A stretch of 39,712 nt of DNA from Acidimicrobiaceae bacterium (GTDB taxonomy: Bacteria; Actinomycetota; Acidimicrobiia; Acidimicrobiales; RAAP-2), in assembly GCA_003136495.1 (NCBI GenBank), contig PLER01000098.1:186-39897 (forward strand), written 5' to 3'. A program made the position numbers and the translations under genes. Numbering within the stretch: position 1 is the first letter of the stretch; every line of letters starts with the position of its first letter. The notes beneath the pieces were generated by a model. It saw only the letters and a list, made by a program, of their open reading frames with translations. It was not told the origin of the DNA and searched no databases. Below, piece after piece: positions 17,527 to 27,340 of this stretch.

Positions 17527-18708
17527 ATGGGACCTGAACGCTCGGCGGCGCACAATGACGGAAGGGTTCCGCTGCGCACCATCGCGCGCGAGTGGACAAG
17601 GTTGGGTTACACGGGTTTCGGGGGTCCCCCGACGCACATCCTCCTGCTTCGACGCCTCTGCGTTGAGGAGCGACGGTGGCTCAACTCGAAAGAGTTCGAA
17701 GACGCGATCGCCACCACCAATCTCCTGCCGGGTCCCGCTTCCACCCAACTGGCGATCTACTGCGCGTGGAAGTTGCGAGGTCCCCTCGGTGGGGTCCTCG
17801 GCGGCCTCTGTTTCATCTGCCCGGGCCTCATCTTGATCATCGCCCTTTCGGCGCTCTTCCTCGCCAAACACCCCCCGATCGGCGTGCTCGGGGCGGCGGC
17901 CGGGGCGGGGGCGGCGGTTCCCGCGGTGGCACTCAACGCGTCACGGGGACTCCTCCCCGCGAGCTGGCGGCGCATCGGGGACGCTCGCTCACAACGGCTC
18001 CGGTGGGTTGGCTACGCGGTCGTCGGCGCCGTGGCCGCGGCGTGGTTCGGCGAGTACCTCGTGATCGCACTCATCGCGTGCGGCGTGTTTGAAATCGTCA
18101 TCCGTCGGCGGCCTCAACTCGAGTCGGGAGCGACCTCCAGTGCCCTCGTCGCCGGCACGCTGCACGTCGCCGCGTTCGGCGGACTCGCGGCACTCAGCTG
18201 GGAGGCCATCAAGGTGGGCGCCCTCTCCTACGGCGGCGGATTCGTGATCGTTCCCCTCATGCAGCACGACGCGGTCATCACCTATCACTGGATGACCGGC
18301 CCCCAGTTCTTGAACGCGGTGGCGCTGGGACAGGTGACGCCAGGGCCCGTCGTGCAGACGGTGGCGGTCGTGGGTTACGCCGCGGCGGGCGTTGGTGGTG
18401 CGCTGCTCGCGGCAGCGCTGGCGTTCGCGCCGTCTTTCGCATTCGTCCTCGCGGGCGGATCAAGATTCGACCGAATCCGCGCCAACCGCGAAGTCGAGTC
18501 ATTTCTCACGGGCGCGGGGCCTTCGGTCATCGGGGCCATCGCCGGTTCGGCGATACCGCTCGCTCGCTCGCTGCACTTCTCCTGGCAGATCCCCGTACTG
18601 CTCGCCGCCGCCGTGTGGTTGCTCGTGGCGCGTCGAAGCGTCGTGACCTGTCTTCTCATCGCCGGCGTCGTGGGCATCGTCGTGGCGCTCGTCGGCGTTG
18701 GCGTGTGA
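17527..18708 (+). CDS. chrA: Chromate transporter, two-domain ChrA
   Basis: LGYTGFGGPPTHILLLRRLCVEERRWL...NLLPGPASTQLAIYCAW; second half ALSYGGGFVIVPLMQ...LGQVTPGPVVQTVAVVGY. Confidence 0.92.
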   Translation: MGPERSAAHNDGRVPLRTIAREWTRLGYTGFGGPPTHILLLRRLCVEERRWLNSKEFEDAIATTNLLPGPASTQLAIYCAWKLRGPLGGVLGGLCFICPGLILIIALSALFLAKHPPIGVLGAAAGAGAAVPAVALNASRGLLPASWRRIGDARSQRLRWVGYAVVGAVAAAWFGEYLVIALIACGVFEIVIRRRPQLESGATSSALVAGTLHVAAFGGLAALSWEAIKVGALSYGGGFVIVPLMQHDAVITYHWMTGPQFLNAVALGQVTPGPVVQTVAVVGYAAAGVGGALLAAALAFAPSFAFVLAGGSRFDRIRANREVESFLTGAGPSVIGAIAGSAIPLARSLHFSWQIPVLLAAAVWLLVARRSVVTCLLIAGVVGIVVALVGVGV

Positions 18709-18766
18709 TCGAACGTCAACGCTAGGAGCCAGTTCGCCGCGAGTCGGCGGCGAAGGCGCCTCGGCG

Positions 18767-19519
18767 TCACTTGAGTCGCTGGGCCGTCACGGCTTCGAGG
18801 TGCGCGGCCAGCGAGGAGGGAATCGATACAGTTCCGTCAGTGGTGAAGGTCAACTGGGCCGCCACGAGTCGTGAGACCATCGTGACCACGGTGATGGTCA
18901 GGCTGTACGAAGCGCCGCGGTAGGTGAAGGGAATGCTCATCTTCAACGCGGTCGCGCCGTCGCCGACCTTCGGTCGAGCGAGCCACGTGGCGCTCGAGAC
19001 CCCGAGCTTCGCCCCGGTGCCGATCTGTCGTTCGAACGTGCGCTTGAGCGATGGCGTGTTGAGCGCCCGCGCGAAGCACACGGGGGTACGGGCTGACGAA
19101 TAGATGGAGACCTGTTCGTGCTCCGTCGTCGCGTTGGGGAAGACGCTGACGTCGTCGCTCACCGACGCTCCGGTGCTCTTGAAGTTGAAATCCGGACTGT
19201 ACGCGCTCGGCGGGTTGTACTTCAAGGCGGATACGGGTACTCCCAGGCACGCCGCAACCTGCGCGTCGCCGAGGTCGCTGTTCGAGTTGTCACTCGGCGA
19301 CGTCGTCCAACCGGCTGGAAAGTCGGACTTCACGATGAGGACCTTGCTCGCCTCGGCGATGGCCGCGCTTCGCGAGGACGCGCCGGCGTCAGCCACGGCG
19401 GGGAGTTCTGCGGTGACGAGCAGCGTCAGCGCCACGGCGCCCAACGACCATCGCAGGTTTCGCTGTGAGTAGCGAGTGCTCGGTTGACTCAATGACCGCG
19501 CGTTCAGCCTCTCCTTCAC
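18767..19519 (-). CDS. Exported protein of unknown function
   Basis: N-terminal hydrophobic signal (LGAVALTLLVTAELPAVADA) then SDFPAGWTTSPS...VAACLGVPVS. Confidence 0.6.
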   Translation of the reverse strand: MKERLNARSLSQPSTRYSQRNLRWSLGAVALTLLVTAELPAVADAGASSRSAAIAEASKVLIVKSDFPAGWTTSPSDNSNSDLGDAQVAACLGVPVSALKYNPPSAYSPDFNFKSTGASVSDDVSVFPNATTEHEQVSIYSSARTPVCFARALNTPSLKRTFERQIGTGAKLGVSSATWLARPKVGDGATALKMSIPFTYRGASYSLTITVVTMVSRLVAAQLTFTTDGTVSIPSSLAAHLEAVTAQRLK

Positions 19520-19611
19520 GTCCCTCCGATTGAGCCAGATCCTGGTGGACTTCGACTCGGTGCTCGTTACACTTCGCCCACCAACAAGTTGCCACTATAG
19601 GAGGGTGCCCG

Positions 19612-19977
19612 GTGAGGATCGCGTACTGGATAATCGCTTCACTACTGGCGATGTTCTACCTATACGCCGGAGCCATCAAAGTCGTGCGGACCAAGGATCA
19701 ACTTCGACCGATGATGGGCTGGATCGACACGGTGCCGTTGCCCCTCGTGCGGCTCATCGGCACCCTCGAGGTCCTCGGCGCGATCGGCTTGATCCTCCCT
19801 CCACTCACGGGCGTCGCGACAGGAACTGCGATGGCGGCAGCCATCGGGCTCTTCGCGGTGCAAATCGGCGCAATCTCGCTGCACCTCCGTCGAGGCGAAG
19901 TCAAACTGATCGGACTCAATATCGTGTTGTTAGTCCTTGCCGGCGTCGCCATTTGGCTCTCTTCGACCTGGTTCTAG
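19612..19977 (+). CDS. DoxX-like membrane protein
   Basis: Four hydrophobic segments; FYLYAGAIKVVRTKDQLRPMMGW; GTG start preceded by AGGAGG. Confidence 0.75.
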   Translation: MRIAYWIIASLLAMFYLYAGAIKVVRTKDQLRPMMGWIDTVPLPLVRLIGTLEVLGAIGLILPPLTGVATGTAMAAAIGLFAVQIGAISLHLRRGEVKLIGLNIVLLVLAGVAIWLSSTWF

Positions 19978-20074
19978 GACGCGGCGCGATACGGCCGCGT
20001 GGCGCCCCATCCGGTGTCACGGGATGGGTCTACTCTGAATGTTCACGTCACACTCAGGTAGCAGAGGTGAAACC

Positions 20075-20635
20075 ATGACCACGCTGAAAGACCGCCCGAA
20101 CACCGCGCTGCTCGTCATCGACGTACAAAATGGTGTCGTCGAAGGGGCGCACCTACGAGACGCCGTCGTGGCGAACATCGACCACCTCGTCCACAAAGCG
20201 CGCGAAGAGGGAGTGCCCGTCGTGTGGGTCCAACACTCCGATGACAACCTCGAAGTTGACAGTGAACCGTGGAAGATCGTCCCGGAACTCGACCCGAGCG
20301 ACGCGGAGCCGCTCGTCGCCAAGAACTACGGCGACGCCTTCGAGGACACGACATTGGAAAGTGTCTTGTCCGACCTCGCCGTGGGCAGCCTCGTCGTTAC
20401 CGGTGCCCAGACCGACGCCTGCATACGCTCCACCTTGCACGGAGCCTTCGCGCGGGGCTACGACGCCTTGTTGGTGAGCGACGCGCACACGACCGAGGAC
20501 AACACGAAGTGGGGCATGCCCGCACCCGATCTCGTGATCGCCCACACCAACATGTACTGGACCTACCAGGACGCGCCCGGACGTACCGCGGGCACCGTCG
20601 AGACGAAGGACGTCGACTTCTCGCAGGGTCAGTGA
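20075..20635 (+). CDS. Isochorismatase-family cysteine hydrolase
   Basis: NTALLVIDVQNGVVEGAHLRDAVVANIDHLV...VTGAQTDACIRSTLHGAFARGYD. Confidence 0.9.
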   Translation: MTTLKDRPNTALLVIDVQNGVVEGAHLRDAVVANIDHLVHKAREEGVPVVWVQHSDDNLEVDSEPWKIVPELDPSDAEPLVAKNYGDAFEDTTLESVLSDLAVGSLVVTGAQTDACIRSTLHGAFARGYDALLVSDAHTTEDNTKWGMPAPDLVIAHTNMYWTYQDAPGRTAGTVETKDVDFSQGQ

Positions 20636-22065
20636 GTTCGTCGTAGGTCGCGAAGGACCGTGCGCGCCGCACCGGCACCGCACATCCCGTGGACGCCTCC
20701 GCCGGGCGGCGTGGAGGCCGAGCAGAGGTAGAACCCCGGCGTGCCGGTGCGGTAAGGATTCCACCGCAGTGTCGGTCGAAAGAGTGTCTGGCGCAACGTG
20801 GCGGCGCCCCCGTTGATATCCCCTCCGAGGTAGTTGGCGTTGTAGCGCTGTTCGTCCATCGCGGTCATCGTCGATCGCGCCAGGATGAGGTCGCGAAAGC
20901 CCGGTGCGAAGCGTTCTATCTGCTGCTCTATGCGCGACGTCATGTCGACGTTGGAGCCGTTAGGAACGTGACAGTACGCCCACAGCGTCGCTTTACCCAC
21001 CGGCGCACGAGTCGGATCGACGACGCAGGACTGCACCACGATGCAGTAAGGCCGTTCGGGGTGTCGCCCCGCGGCGACGTCAGCCTCCGCGCTCGCGACC
21101 TCCTCGAAGGAACCGCCCAAATGGAGCGTCGCGGTGCGACGACACACCGAAGAGCGCCAGGGGACGGGTCCGTCGAGCGCCCAGTCGACCTTGCACACGC
21201 CCGGACCTCTACGAAATCCTTCGACCCCTCGGCGATAGCGCGACGTCACTCGATCACCCATCACGTCGACCATGGTCATTGGAGCAGTATCGAAGAGCGT
21301 CGCGCGCGACGGAGGTAGGTCCGACATTGACGTAATGGGACGATCGAGGTGGACCACGGCGCCCGCATCGTCGAGCTCGGCTAAGAGCACTTTCACGAGT
21401 ACCTCGCTGCCGCCCTCGACGACCGGCCAGCCACCGAGGTGCGCGCTCATGGTCAAGAAGAGACCAACGGCCGAGGTGACCGGGGAGGTGAGCGGCACCA
21501 TCGCGTGCGCGGCCACACCAGCGAACAGCGCCCGGGCCTCGTCACCTCGAAAACGCTTGACGAGATGCGACGCGGAAGGCACACCGGCCAGGCCAAATCG
21601 GGCCATCGCGAGAGGGTGCTCCCCGACGCCGCGGATGGGCGCCAGGATTGAGGGGACCGACTTCGCGGCCTGCGCTACCAAGGGGCCCACGAGTCGCTGG
21701 TACGTCGCGGCGTCACCACCGAGACCCGCGGCGGTCTCACTCACCGATCCCTCGAGCGCCGCCGCCCGGTCTCCGTCGAGCGGGTGGGCGAAGGCGACCT
21801 CGGGTACCCGCAGGCGCACGCCGCGCGCGACGAGGTCGACGTCGCCGAAAAACGGGGAGCGCGCAATCATCGACTGGATCGTGGAGCAGACGTCGTGACG
21901 AAACCCGGGCAGCGTCAGCTCGTCGGTCCGACACCCGCCTCCCGCGCGGGAGGCGGCCTCGAAGACCTCGACGTGCAACCCCGCGCGCGCGAGCACGAGC
22001 GCCGCGGCTAAACCGTTCGGGCCCGAGCCCACGACGGCAGCGTCGACGTGGGACCCTCGGGTCAA
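20629..22065 (-). CDS. FAD-dependent oxidoreductase (CrtI/PYROXD2-like)
   Basis: DAAVVGSGPNGLAAALVLARAGLHVEVFEAASRAGGGCRTDELTLPGFRHD; C-terminal GFYLCSASTPPGGGVHGMCGAGAA. Confidence 0.88.
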   Translation of the reverse strand: MTRGSHVDAAVVGSGPNGLAAALVLARAGLHVEVFEAASRAGGGCRTDELTLPGFRHDVCSTIQSMIARSPFFGDVDLVARGVRLRVPEVAFAHPLDGDRAAALEGSVSETAAGLGGDAATYQRLVGPLVAQAAKSVPSILAPIRGVGEHPLAMARFGLAGVPSASHLVKRFRGDEARALFAGVAAHAMVPLTSPVTSAVGLFLTMSAHLGGWPVVEGGSEVLVKVLLAELDDAGAVVHLDRPITSMSDLPPSRATLFDTAPMTMVDVMGDRVTSRYRRGVEGFRRGPGVCKVDWALDGPVPWRSSVCRRTATLHLGGSFEEVASAEADVAAGRHPERPYCIVVQSCVVDPTRAPVGKATLWAYCHVPNGSNVDMTSRIEQQIERFAPGFRDLILARSTMTAMDEQRYNANYLGGDINGGAATLRQTLFRPTLRWNPYRTGTPGFYLCSASTPPGGGVHGMCGAGAARTVLRDLRRTH

Positions 22066-22898
22066 AGGTCGAGCACCAGCGACTGGGTCGACGCGGTGAC
22101 CGGTTGGCCGATGAAGCGACCCGCGATCTCGTCCATCGCGTCGTCGGTTCGATCAGGCTTGTAATGGAAGAGAGCCGTGTGGCGCGCCCTAGCGGCCCGG
22201 GCGAGTCCCGCCGCGTATTCGGCCGCGGCGTGACCGAACCACGCCTCGCTCTCAATCTCCTCAGCGACCAACTGCGAGTCGTGCACGAGCAGGTCGGTCT
22301 CCTCGGCGAGTTCCAGCGCAGCGGGGTGGTACTCACCCCAACCGTCCACGCCCAGTCCCAAGACGCTCGGGTAGTGATCGGGCATATAGGTCAGGGTGGA
22401 GTGACCGTCGCTCACGCGGTACCCAAAGGTCACCCCGCTGGCGTGGGGAATCTCACGCGCCGTGACGTGGAACCCTTCGACCTCGAACTCACTCGGCGAG
22501 AGGGACGAGAACGACCACCGCCCACCGAGCTCTTCGGGTCGGACGGGGAAGTGCGGCGGCGACATCCCGCGCGCCACGACCTCGAGCGCGGATTCGCCGC
22601 CACGCTGGTCGGGGATGAGTACGTCGCTCCACGAGTCTTCTTGGATGGCGGCCAGAAAGAATGGCAGGCCGTGAAGGTGATCCCAGTGAAGATGACTCAA
22701 CAAGATGGTGCCGGCGAACAGTCCCGTCGGGCAGAGGGCGCTCGCCCGTCGCACGCCGGTTCCCGCGTCCAGTAAGAGTGTGGGTGCGTCCGCGCCGTCG
22801 TGGGAGAGAGCAATACACGAGGTATGTCCCCCGTAGCGAACGAATTCAATGCCCGGCGCCGGCGTCGAACCCCGAACGCCTAGGAAGTGAACCCGCAC
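22062..22898 (-). CDS. MBL-fold metallo-hydrolase
   Basis: VRVHFLGVRGSTPAPGIEFVRYGGHTSCIAL; ILLSHLHWDHLHGLPFF (HxHxDH); GTG start at 22898 preferred over the longer ORF. Confidence 0.85.
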   Translation of the reverse strand: MRVHFLGVRGSTPAPGIEFVRYGGHTSCIALSHDGADAPTLLLDAGTGVRRASALCPTGLFAGTILLSHLHWDHLHGLPFFLAAIQEDSWSDVLIPDQRGGESALEVVARGMSPPHFPVRPEELGGRWSFSSLSPSEFEVEGFHVTAREIPHASGVTFGYRVSDGHSTLTYMPDHYPSVLGLGVDGWGEYHPAALELAEETDLLVHDSQLVAEEIESEAWFGHAAAEYAAGLARAARARHTALFHYKPDRTDDAMDEIAGRFIGQPVTASTQSLVLDL

Positions 22899-23085
22899 GC
22901 GGTCAGCTCGCGCCCGGGGCGGCGCGCCGGCGTCGAGCGAACACGCCCTCGTCCGGGCCTGCGCCAACTGGGGTACTCAACAGATCCGGTCCGACGTGGC
23001 GCACCAGATCCCCCGCGGCGTCGAGTTCCATGAGTAGAGGTTTAGCAGCGTGCGTTCACCCAGGACTCGCGCGCCGCGAGTTCGT

Positions 23086-24090
23086 TTACTTGACGGACTC
23101 TTCGGTGCGGCGAAGTCCGCTCGCGAGGAGCTCTCGCGCACGTTCTGAGATCGCCCCGGCGGGCACCGCGAGCGCGCGACACCTCGTGGCGGCTCGGATC
23201 GACGTAGTGCGTGGAGCGCCCGGCAACGTCCACGGGTCGCCCAACAACGAGCCCGCGCCGTATTCGGCGTGTCGCTTACCGTTGACCTCAAGACACGCGA
23301 AGCCCTCCAGCAGCAAGAACACCAAGTTCGACGACTGGCCTTGGCGCGCCAGAATCGTCCCGGCCGCCACCTTGACGACGCGTGGTCGCGCGGAGCCGGG
23401 AACGAGTTCACCTACGAGGGATCGTTCGAGGGCGGCGTCGAGCAGCGCGTGGACCGACCGCGAGTCGGCGTCGCCCCACGGCGTGTGGTCGTCAAAGCAC
23501 TTGCGATACCAATCGTCGACGTCGACCAGCCCCGATCGACTCACGAGTTTTCCTTCGGCGTTATACACCCAGTGGCGAGGGAACTGACTCGCACCCACCA
23601 GTTGGTTGGTCGAGCGGCCATCGGCGTACATGGTCAAGGCGAGCGTGGTCCAACTCAGCGGCACGCTCCACTGGACGAAGGGAGCTCGGCGCAGCGTTCT
23701 CGGCACCGGCGTACTCCCCTGTCCCCCCGCGCTCTGGACGAAGCGGACGAATCCGTCGCCGAATTCGGGCGGTGGCTGAATGGTCGGCAGCATCGCGGCT
23801 TGAAAGACGTGGTGACGTCCGTCGTGTCGTCCACGCTCATCGAAGAGGTGCCCGCCACCGACGTAGCCGGCTTCTTCGATCACGCCCTCGTCGTTCACCT
23901 CGATCCACGCGCGCAACTCATTCGTGAAGCGGTACGGGTGCTCATCGCCCACCGTGGCGAAGTCGTCGATCTCCTGCGGGGGCGTTGGGTCGAAGTGGGA
24001 GAGACCCACGTCAAAGGGAAGGCCGGCGAGGTCTTTCATGACGTCGCCCGGTAGCCACGACAGCGACGTCACCGCGCTCTCACTTCTCAC
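23086..24090 (-). CDS. Protein with C-terminal cyclic nucleotide-binding domain and uncharacterised N-terminal region
   Basis: VVKVAAGTILARQGQSSNLVFLLLEGFACLEVNGKRHAEYGAGSLLGDPWTLPGAPRTTSIRAATRCRALAVP resembles the cNMP-binding fold. Confidence 0.65.
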   Translation of the reverse strand: MRSESAVTSLSWLPGDVMKDLAGLPFDVGLSHFDPTPPQEIDDFATVGDEHPYRFTNELRAWIEVNDEGVIEEAGYVGGGHLFDERGRHDGRHHVFQAAMLPTIQPPPEFGDGFVRFVQSAGGQGSTPVPRTLRRAPFVQWSVPLSWTTLALTMYADGRSTNQLVGASQFPRHWVYNAEGKLVSRSGLVDVDDWYRKCFDDHTPWGDADSRSVHALLDAALERSLVGELVPGSARPRVVKVAAGTILARQGQSSNLVFLLLEGFACLEVNGKRHAEYGAGSLLGDPWTLPGAPRTTSIRAATRCRALAVPAGAISERARELLASGLRRTEESVK

Positions 24091-24262
24091 TTCACGACCT
24101 GTCCTCGTTCCCCCGGTACCGCGAGCGGTGTCCTCAATTCGACCGTACTCCGGCGCCGCGCTCGAAGACCTCCGATTGCCTCCTATCTCTCACAACGAGT
24201 TCGCAACTTAGCGACGCACTCACGCGTCGCTCCGGTGGCACGGCCTCCCGTAGGGTTATTCG

Positions 24263-25504
24263 GTGAAGAAGAAGATCGCCCTGATCCAGCTACTTCGTCG
24301 ACGCGAACCGGCGCTCTTGGTCTCGGGACAGACCGTGTCGAACTTCGGCGACGGCGTAGCACTGGTGGCCCTCACCTTGTTGGTGTTAGAGACGACCCAC
24401 TTCAGCGTCACCAAGTTGTCGTGGTTCGCGGCCGCTCGCATGACACCGCTGGTCATCTTCTTGTTGATCGGCGGAGCCATCGTCGACCGCTTTTCGAGGC
24501 GCGTGCTGCTGCTCGTCTCCGACGGCGCTCGCGCGCTCTTAACGGCGGCGCTGGTGGCGTTGATTGCGACCCATTCGCTCCACTACTGGGAGCTCATTGT
24601 CTTCGCGGTGCTCTTTGGTTGTTTCGACGCCCTCTTTTACCCTTGCATCGCGGCCATCACGCCCGAGATCGTGCCCGAAGAACTGCTGCCGGCCATGAAC
24701 GCCGTGCGACCACTGGCCAACAACTTGGCTGGCGGCATGATCGGTCCCGCCGTCGGTGGGTTCCTCGCCGCCTTCAGCACGAGCGCGGCCATGGGCGTCG
24801 ACGCCGGCACGTTTGTGGTCAGCTTCGCCGCGCTCTGGCTGATGCACTCGACGCCGCGCCCCGCGCGCAACGAAGCCAACTCCATGATCGATGACGTCAA
24901 AGAGGGCGTGCACTACGTCGCGAAGACCCGATGGATCTGGACGACGTTGGTGGCCGTGTCACTCCTCAACGGCTTCATCCTCACGCCGATGTTCGTGCTC
25001 CTGCCCTACTTCTTGCTCCACACGCTCCACTACGCCAAGTACTACGTCGGACTCTTCAGCGCCTTCGCGGGGGTCGCCGGGGCGATCGGGGCGCTCGTCG
25101 CGGCCAATCTCGCGGCGCCGAAGCGTCGAATACGAATGACCTGGGTCTATTGGAGCATCCTGACGCTCTCGGCGCTCGTCGTGGGCGTGGCGACGAACTT
25201 CTGGGAGCTCGTCATCTTCCCCATTATCTCTGCCCCGATGATCATCCTGGGCAACACGATCTGGGAGTCGATGATTCAAAGCGAAGTGCCTCGCGAGCTC
25301 CTCGGTCGAGTCAGTTCCGTTGACTGGTTCGTCTCCCTCGGCATCGCCCCGCTCGGCCTGCTCGTCGCGGGCGGACTCGCGGACCTGGTCGGGGTGCGCA
25401 CCTACTTCGTGGTGCTTGCGATTATCTGCGTCATCCCGGGCCTCTACATCCTCACCTCGAAGAAGATCAACGAGATCGACGCCCCGCGCGTCAATCCAGC
25501 GTGA
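24263..25504 (+). CDS. Major facilitator superfamily transporter
   Basis: SGQTVSNFGDGVALVALTLLVLETTHFSVTKLSWF...; 12 hydrophobic segments; GTG start. Confidence 0.88.
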   Translation: MKKKIALIQLLRRREPALLVSGQTVSNFGDGVALVALTLLVLETTHFSVTKLSWFAAARMTPLVIFLLIGGAIVDRFSRRVLLLVSDGARALLTAALVALIATHSLHYWELIVFAVLFGCFDALFYPCIAAITPEIVPEELLPAMNAVRPLANNLAGGMIGPAVGGFLAAFSTSAAMGVDAGTFVVSFAALWLMHSTPRPARNEANSMIDDVKEGVHYVAKTRWIWTTLVAVSLLNGFILTPMFVLLPYFLLHTLHYAKYYVGLFSAFAGVAGAIGALVAANLAAPKRRIRMTWVYWSILTLSALVVGVATNFWELVIFPIISAPMIILGNTIWESMIQSEVPRELLGRVSSVDWFVSLGIAPLGLLVAGGLADLVGVRTYFVVLAIICVIPGLYILTSKKINEIDAPRVNPA

Positions 25505-25796
25505 ACTGAGGGGCACTCGCGAGCGAGAGACCCACGACGCGCGCGCCCTTTTTCGCGGACACCGGATAGATCATCTCCGGGCGAAAGGACCGGCCCTTGG
25601 ACTCTCCGACGCGGCCGCCGCGCACCTCGATCCACTCTTCACTCGTCGCCTCGTTCACCACGTGGGCCACGAAGGTCCAGTGCTGTCGTCGCTCCTTGTC
25701 CCCGTTCACCACGACCGGGTCGCCGCGCCGTGCGCCGTGCCAGGTGGAGGAGCGCACGATCTGGCCGTGACGGGACTGGGGTGCGTTTCGGGTCAC
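25491..25796 (-). CDS. Conserved-looking hypothetical protein
   Basis: GDKERRQHWTFVAHVVNEATSEEWIEVRGGRVGESKGRSFRPEMIYPV; start uncertain (GTG 25796 or ATG 25832). Confidence 0.55.
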   Translation of the reverse strand: MTRNAPQSRHGQIVRSSTWHGARRGDPVVVNGDKERRQHWTFVAHVVNEATSEEWIEVRGGRVGESKGRSFRPEMIYPVSAKKGARVVGLSLASAPQFTLD

Positions 25797-25854
25797 GCTC
25801 CATTGTGGCCGAGCGCGGAGCGACGGCGTCACATGCCGGTCCTATCGTGGGCCC

Positions 25855-26646
25855 ATGGCGTTCGATCAACCACTCCCCCAGTCGCTCTCTCCCTCACGCC
25901 TCGCCGACTTCCAGGCCTGTCCGCGTCGCTACCAGCACGCCTCGATTGAACGAATTCCCCAGCCCGCCAGCTACGCGACGGCGAAGGGTCGATTCGTCCA
26001 CTACGTCTTCGAACAGCTCTTCTCCTTGGAGGGTCCCGAGCGCACCATCGAGCGGGCACGGGAGTTCGTCGGACCGGCGATCGAGGCGATCCTCACCGAG
26101 GACGTGCGCAGTGACGTCGGGCTCGACGAGGCGATGATGACGCGGTTACTCGACGAGACCGAGGCGATGATCGAGCACTACTTCTTGATGGAGGACCCGA
26201 CGAGTGTCACCAGCGAAGGGGTGGAACTGCGACTCGGCGAAGAGGTTGCGGGGGCGCCGATCTACGGGATCTTGGACCGCCTCGACCGCGACGCCGACGG
26301 CTCCCTGGCCATCGTCGACTACAAGACCGGGGCGCTGCCCAATCGCAACTACGACATCCAGACCTTCGCGAACACCGAGCTCTACGCCGCGCTGTGCGAG
26401 GCGAAGTACGGCGAGCGTCCGACGAGCATTCGCCTCATGTACGTCGCTCACGGCACGACCATCGAGCGTCACGTGAGCGACGTCGTCGTTAGAGCCCGAG
26501 CGAACGCCGCCGCGGTCGCCTGGACGAAGATCAAGCGCTACTACGACGACGGCGAGTTCCCCGCGACGCCCTCCTCGCGCGCCTGTCGGTTCTGTTCCTA
26601 CAAGGACCTCTGTCGCAGCGAAGGGGTGCCGGTCCCCGGTCGCTGA
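25855..26646 (+). CDS. RecB-family PD-(D/E)XK nuclease with Cas4/AddB-like Cys cluster
   Basis: SLSPSRLADFQACPRRYQHA...AIVDYKTGALP...ACRFCSYKDLCRSEG. Confidence 0.88.
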   Translation: MAFDQPLPQSLSPSRLADFQACPRRYQHASIERIPQPASYATAKGRFVHYVFEQLFSLEGPERTIERAREFVGPAIEAILTEDVRSDVGLDEAMMTRLLDETEAMIEHYFLMEDPTSVTSEGVELRLGEEVAGAPIYGILDRLDRDADGSLAIVDYKTGALPNRNYDIQTFANTELYAALCEAKYGERPTSIRLMYVAHGTTIERHVSDVVVRARANAAAVAWTKIKRYYDDGEFPATPSSRACRFCSYKDLCRSEGVPVPGR

Positions 26647-26743
26647 GCGTTTCCTCCAACGGCCGTCGCGGCAACCCCCCGAGTCGAGAGAGTGACCCGA
26701 CGCCGCGTCACACGTTGACGTCGACACTTCTTATGCTGGCCTC

Positions 26744-27340
26744 ATGCGTGCTTTCCAACTCTCCTACGACTACCGTTGCCCCTTCGCGAAGAACATCCAC
26801 CTCCACGTCGTCACCGCCCTTCGCGCGGGCGCCGACTTCGCGGTCACCTTCGTGCCCTGGACGATGAGCCAGGGTTATCGAGCCGACGGCGCCCCCGACG
26901 TGTGGGACGACCCGAGTCGGGACAACGAGCACCTCGCGTTGGCCGTGTCCACCTCGGTGCGCGACGAGCAGCCCGCATCGTTCCTCGACGTGCACGAAGC
27001 GCTCTTCCGGGCCCGGCACGAACGAGGACTCCGGCTCGTCACGCGCGAGGAGATCGCCCAGGCGCTCGCGGCGACCTCCGTCGACTTGTCGCAGGTGTTC
27101 GCCGACGTGGAGTCGCGCCGTCCTCACAAGGTCATCGGCGAGAGTTTTCGCGAGTTCGAACGATACGAAGCCTTCGGGGTGCCCACCTTCGTCCTCGACG
27201 GCGACGCCACGTTCGTGCGCTACATGAACGGGCCCGAGGGCGACCCCGCGACGTCCATCGCGGTGATCGAATCGCTCCTCACCCTCATGAGCCAGCAGGG
27301 TGCGCTGAACGAGTTCAAGCACACCCGCGTGCCGTTCTAG
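26744..27340 (+). CDS. DsbA-family (thioredoxin-fold) protein
   Basis: QLSYDYRCPFAKNIHLHVVTAL...YEAFGVPTFVLDGDATFVRYMNGPEGD. Confidence 0.82.
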   Translation: MRAFQLSYDYRCPFAKNIHLHVVTALRAGADFAVTFVPWTMSQGYRADGAPDVWDDPSRDNEHLALAVSTSVRDEQPASFLDVHEALFRARHERGLRLVTREEIAQALAATSVDLSQVFADVESRRPHKVIGESFREFERYEAFGVPTFVLDGDATFVRYMNGPEGDPATSIAVIESLLTLMSQQGALNEFKHTRVPF

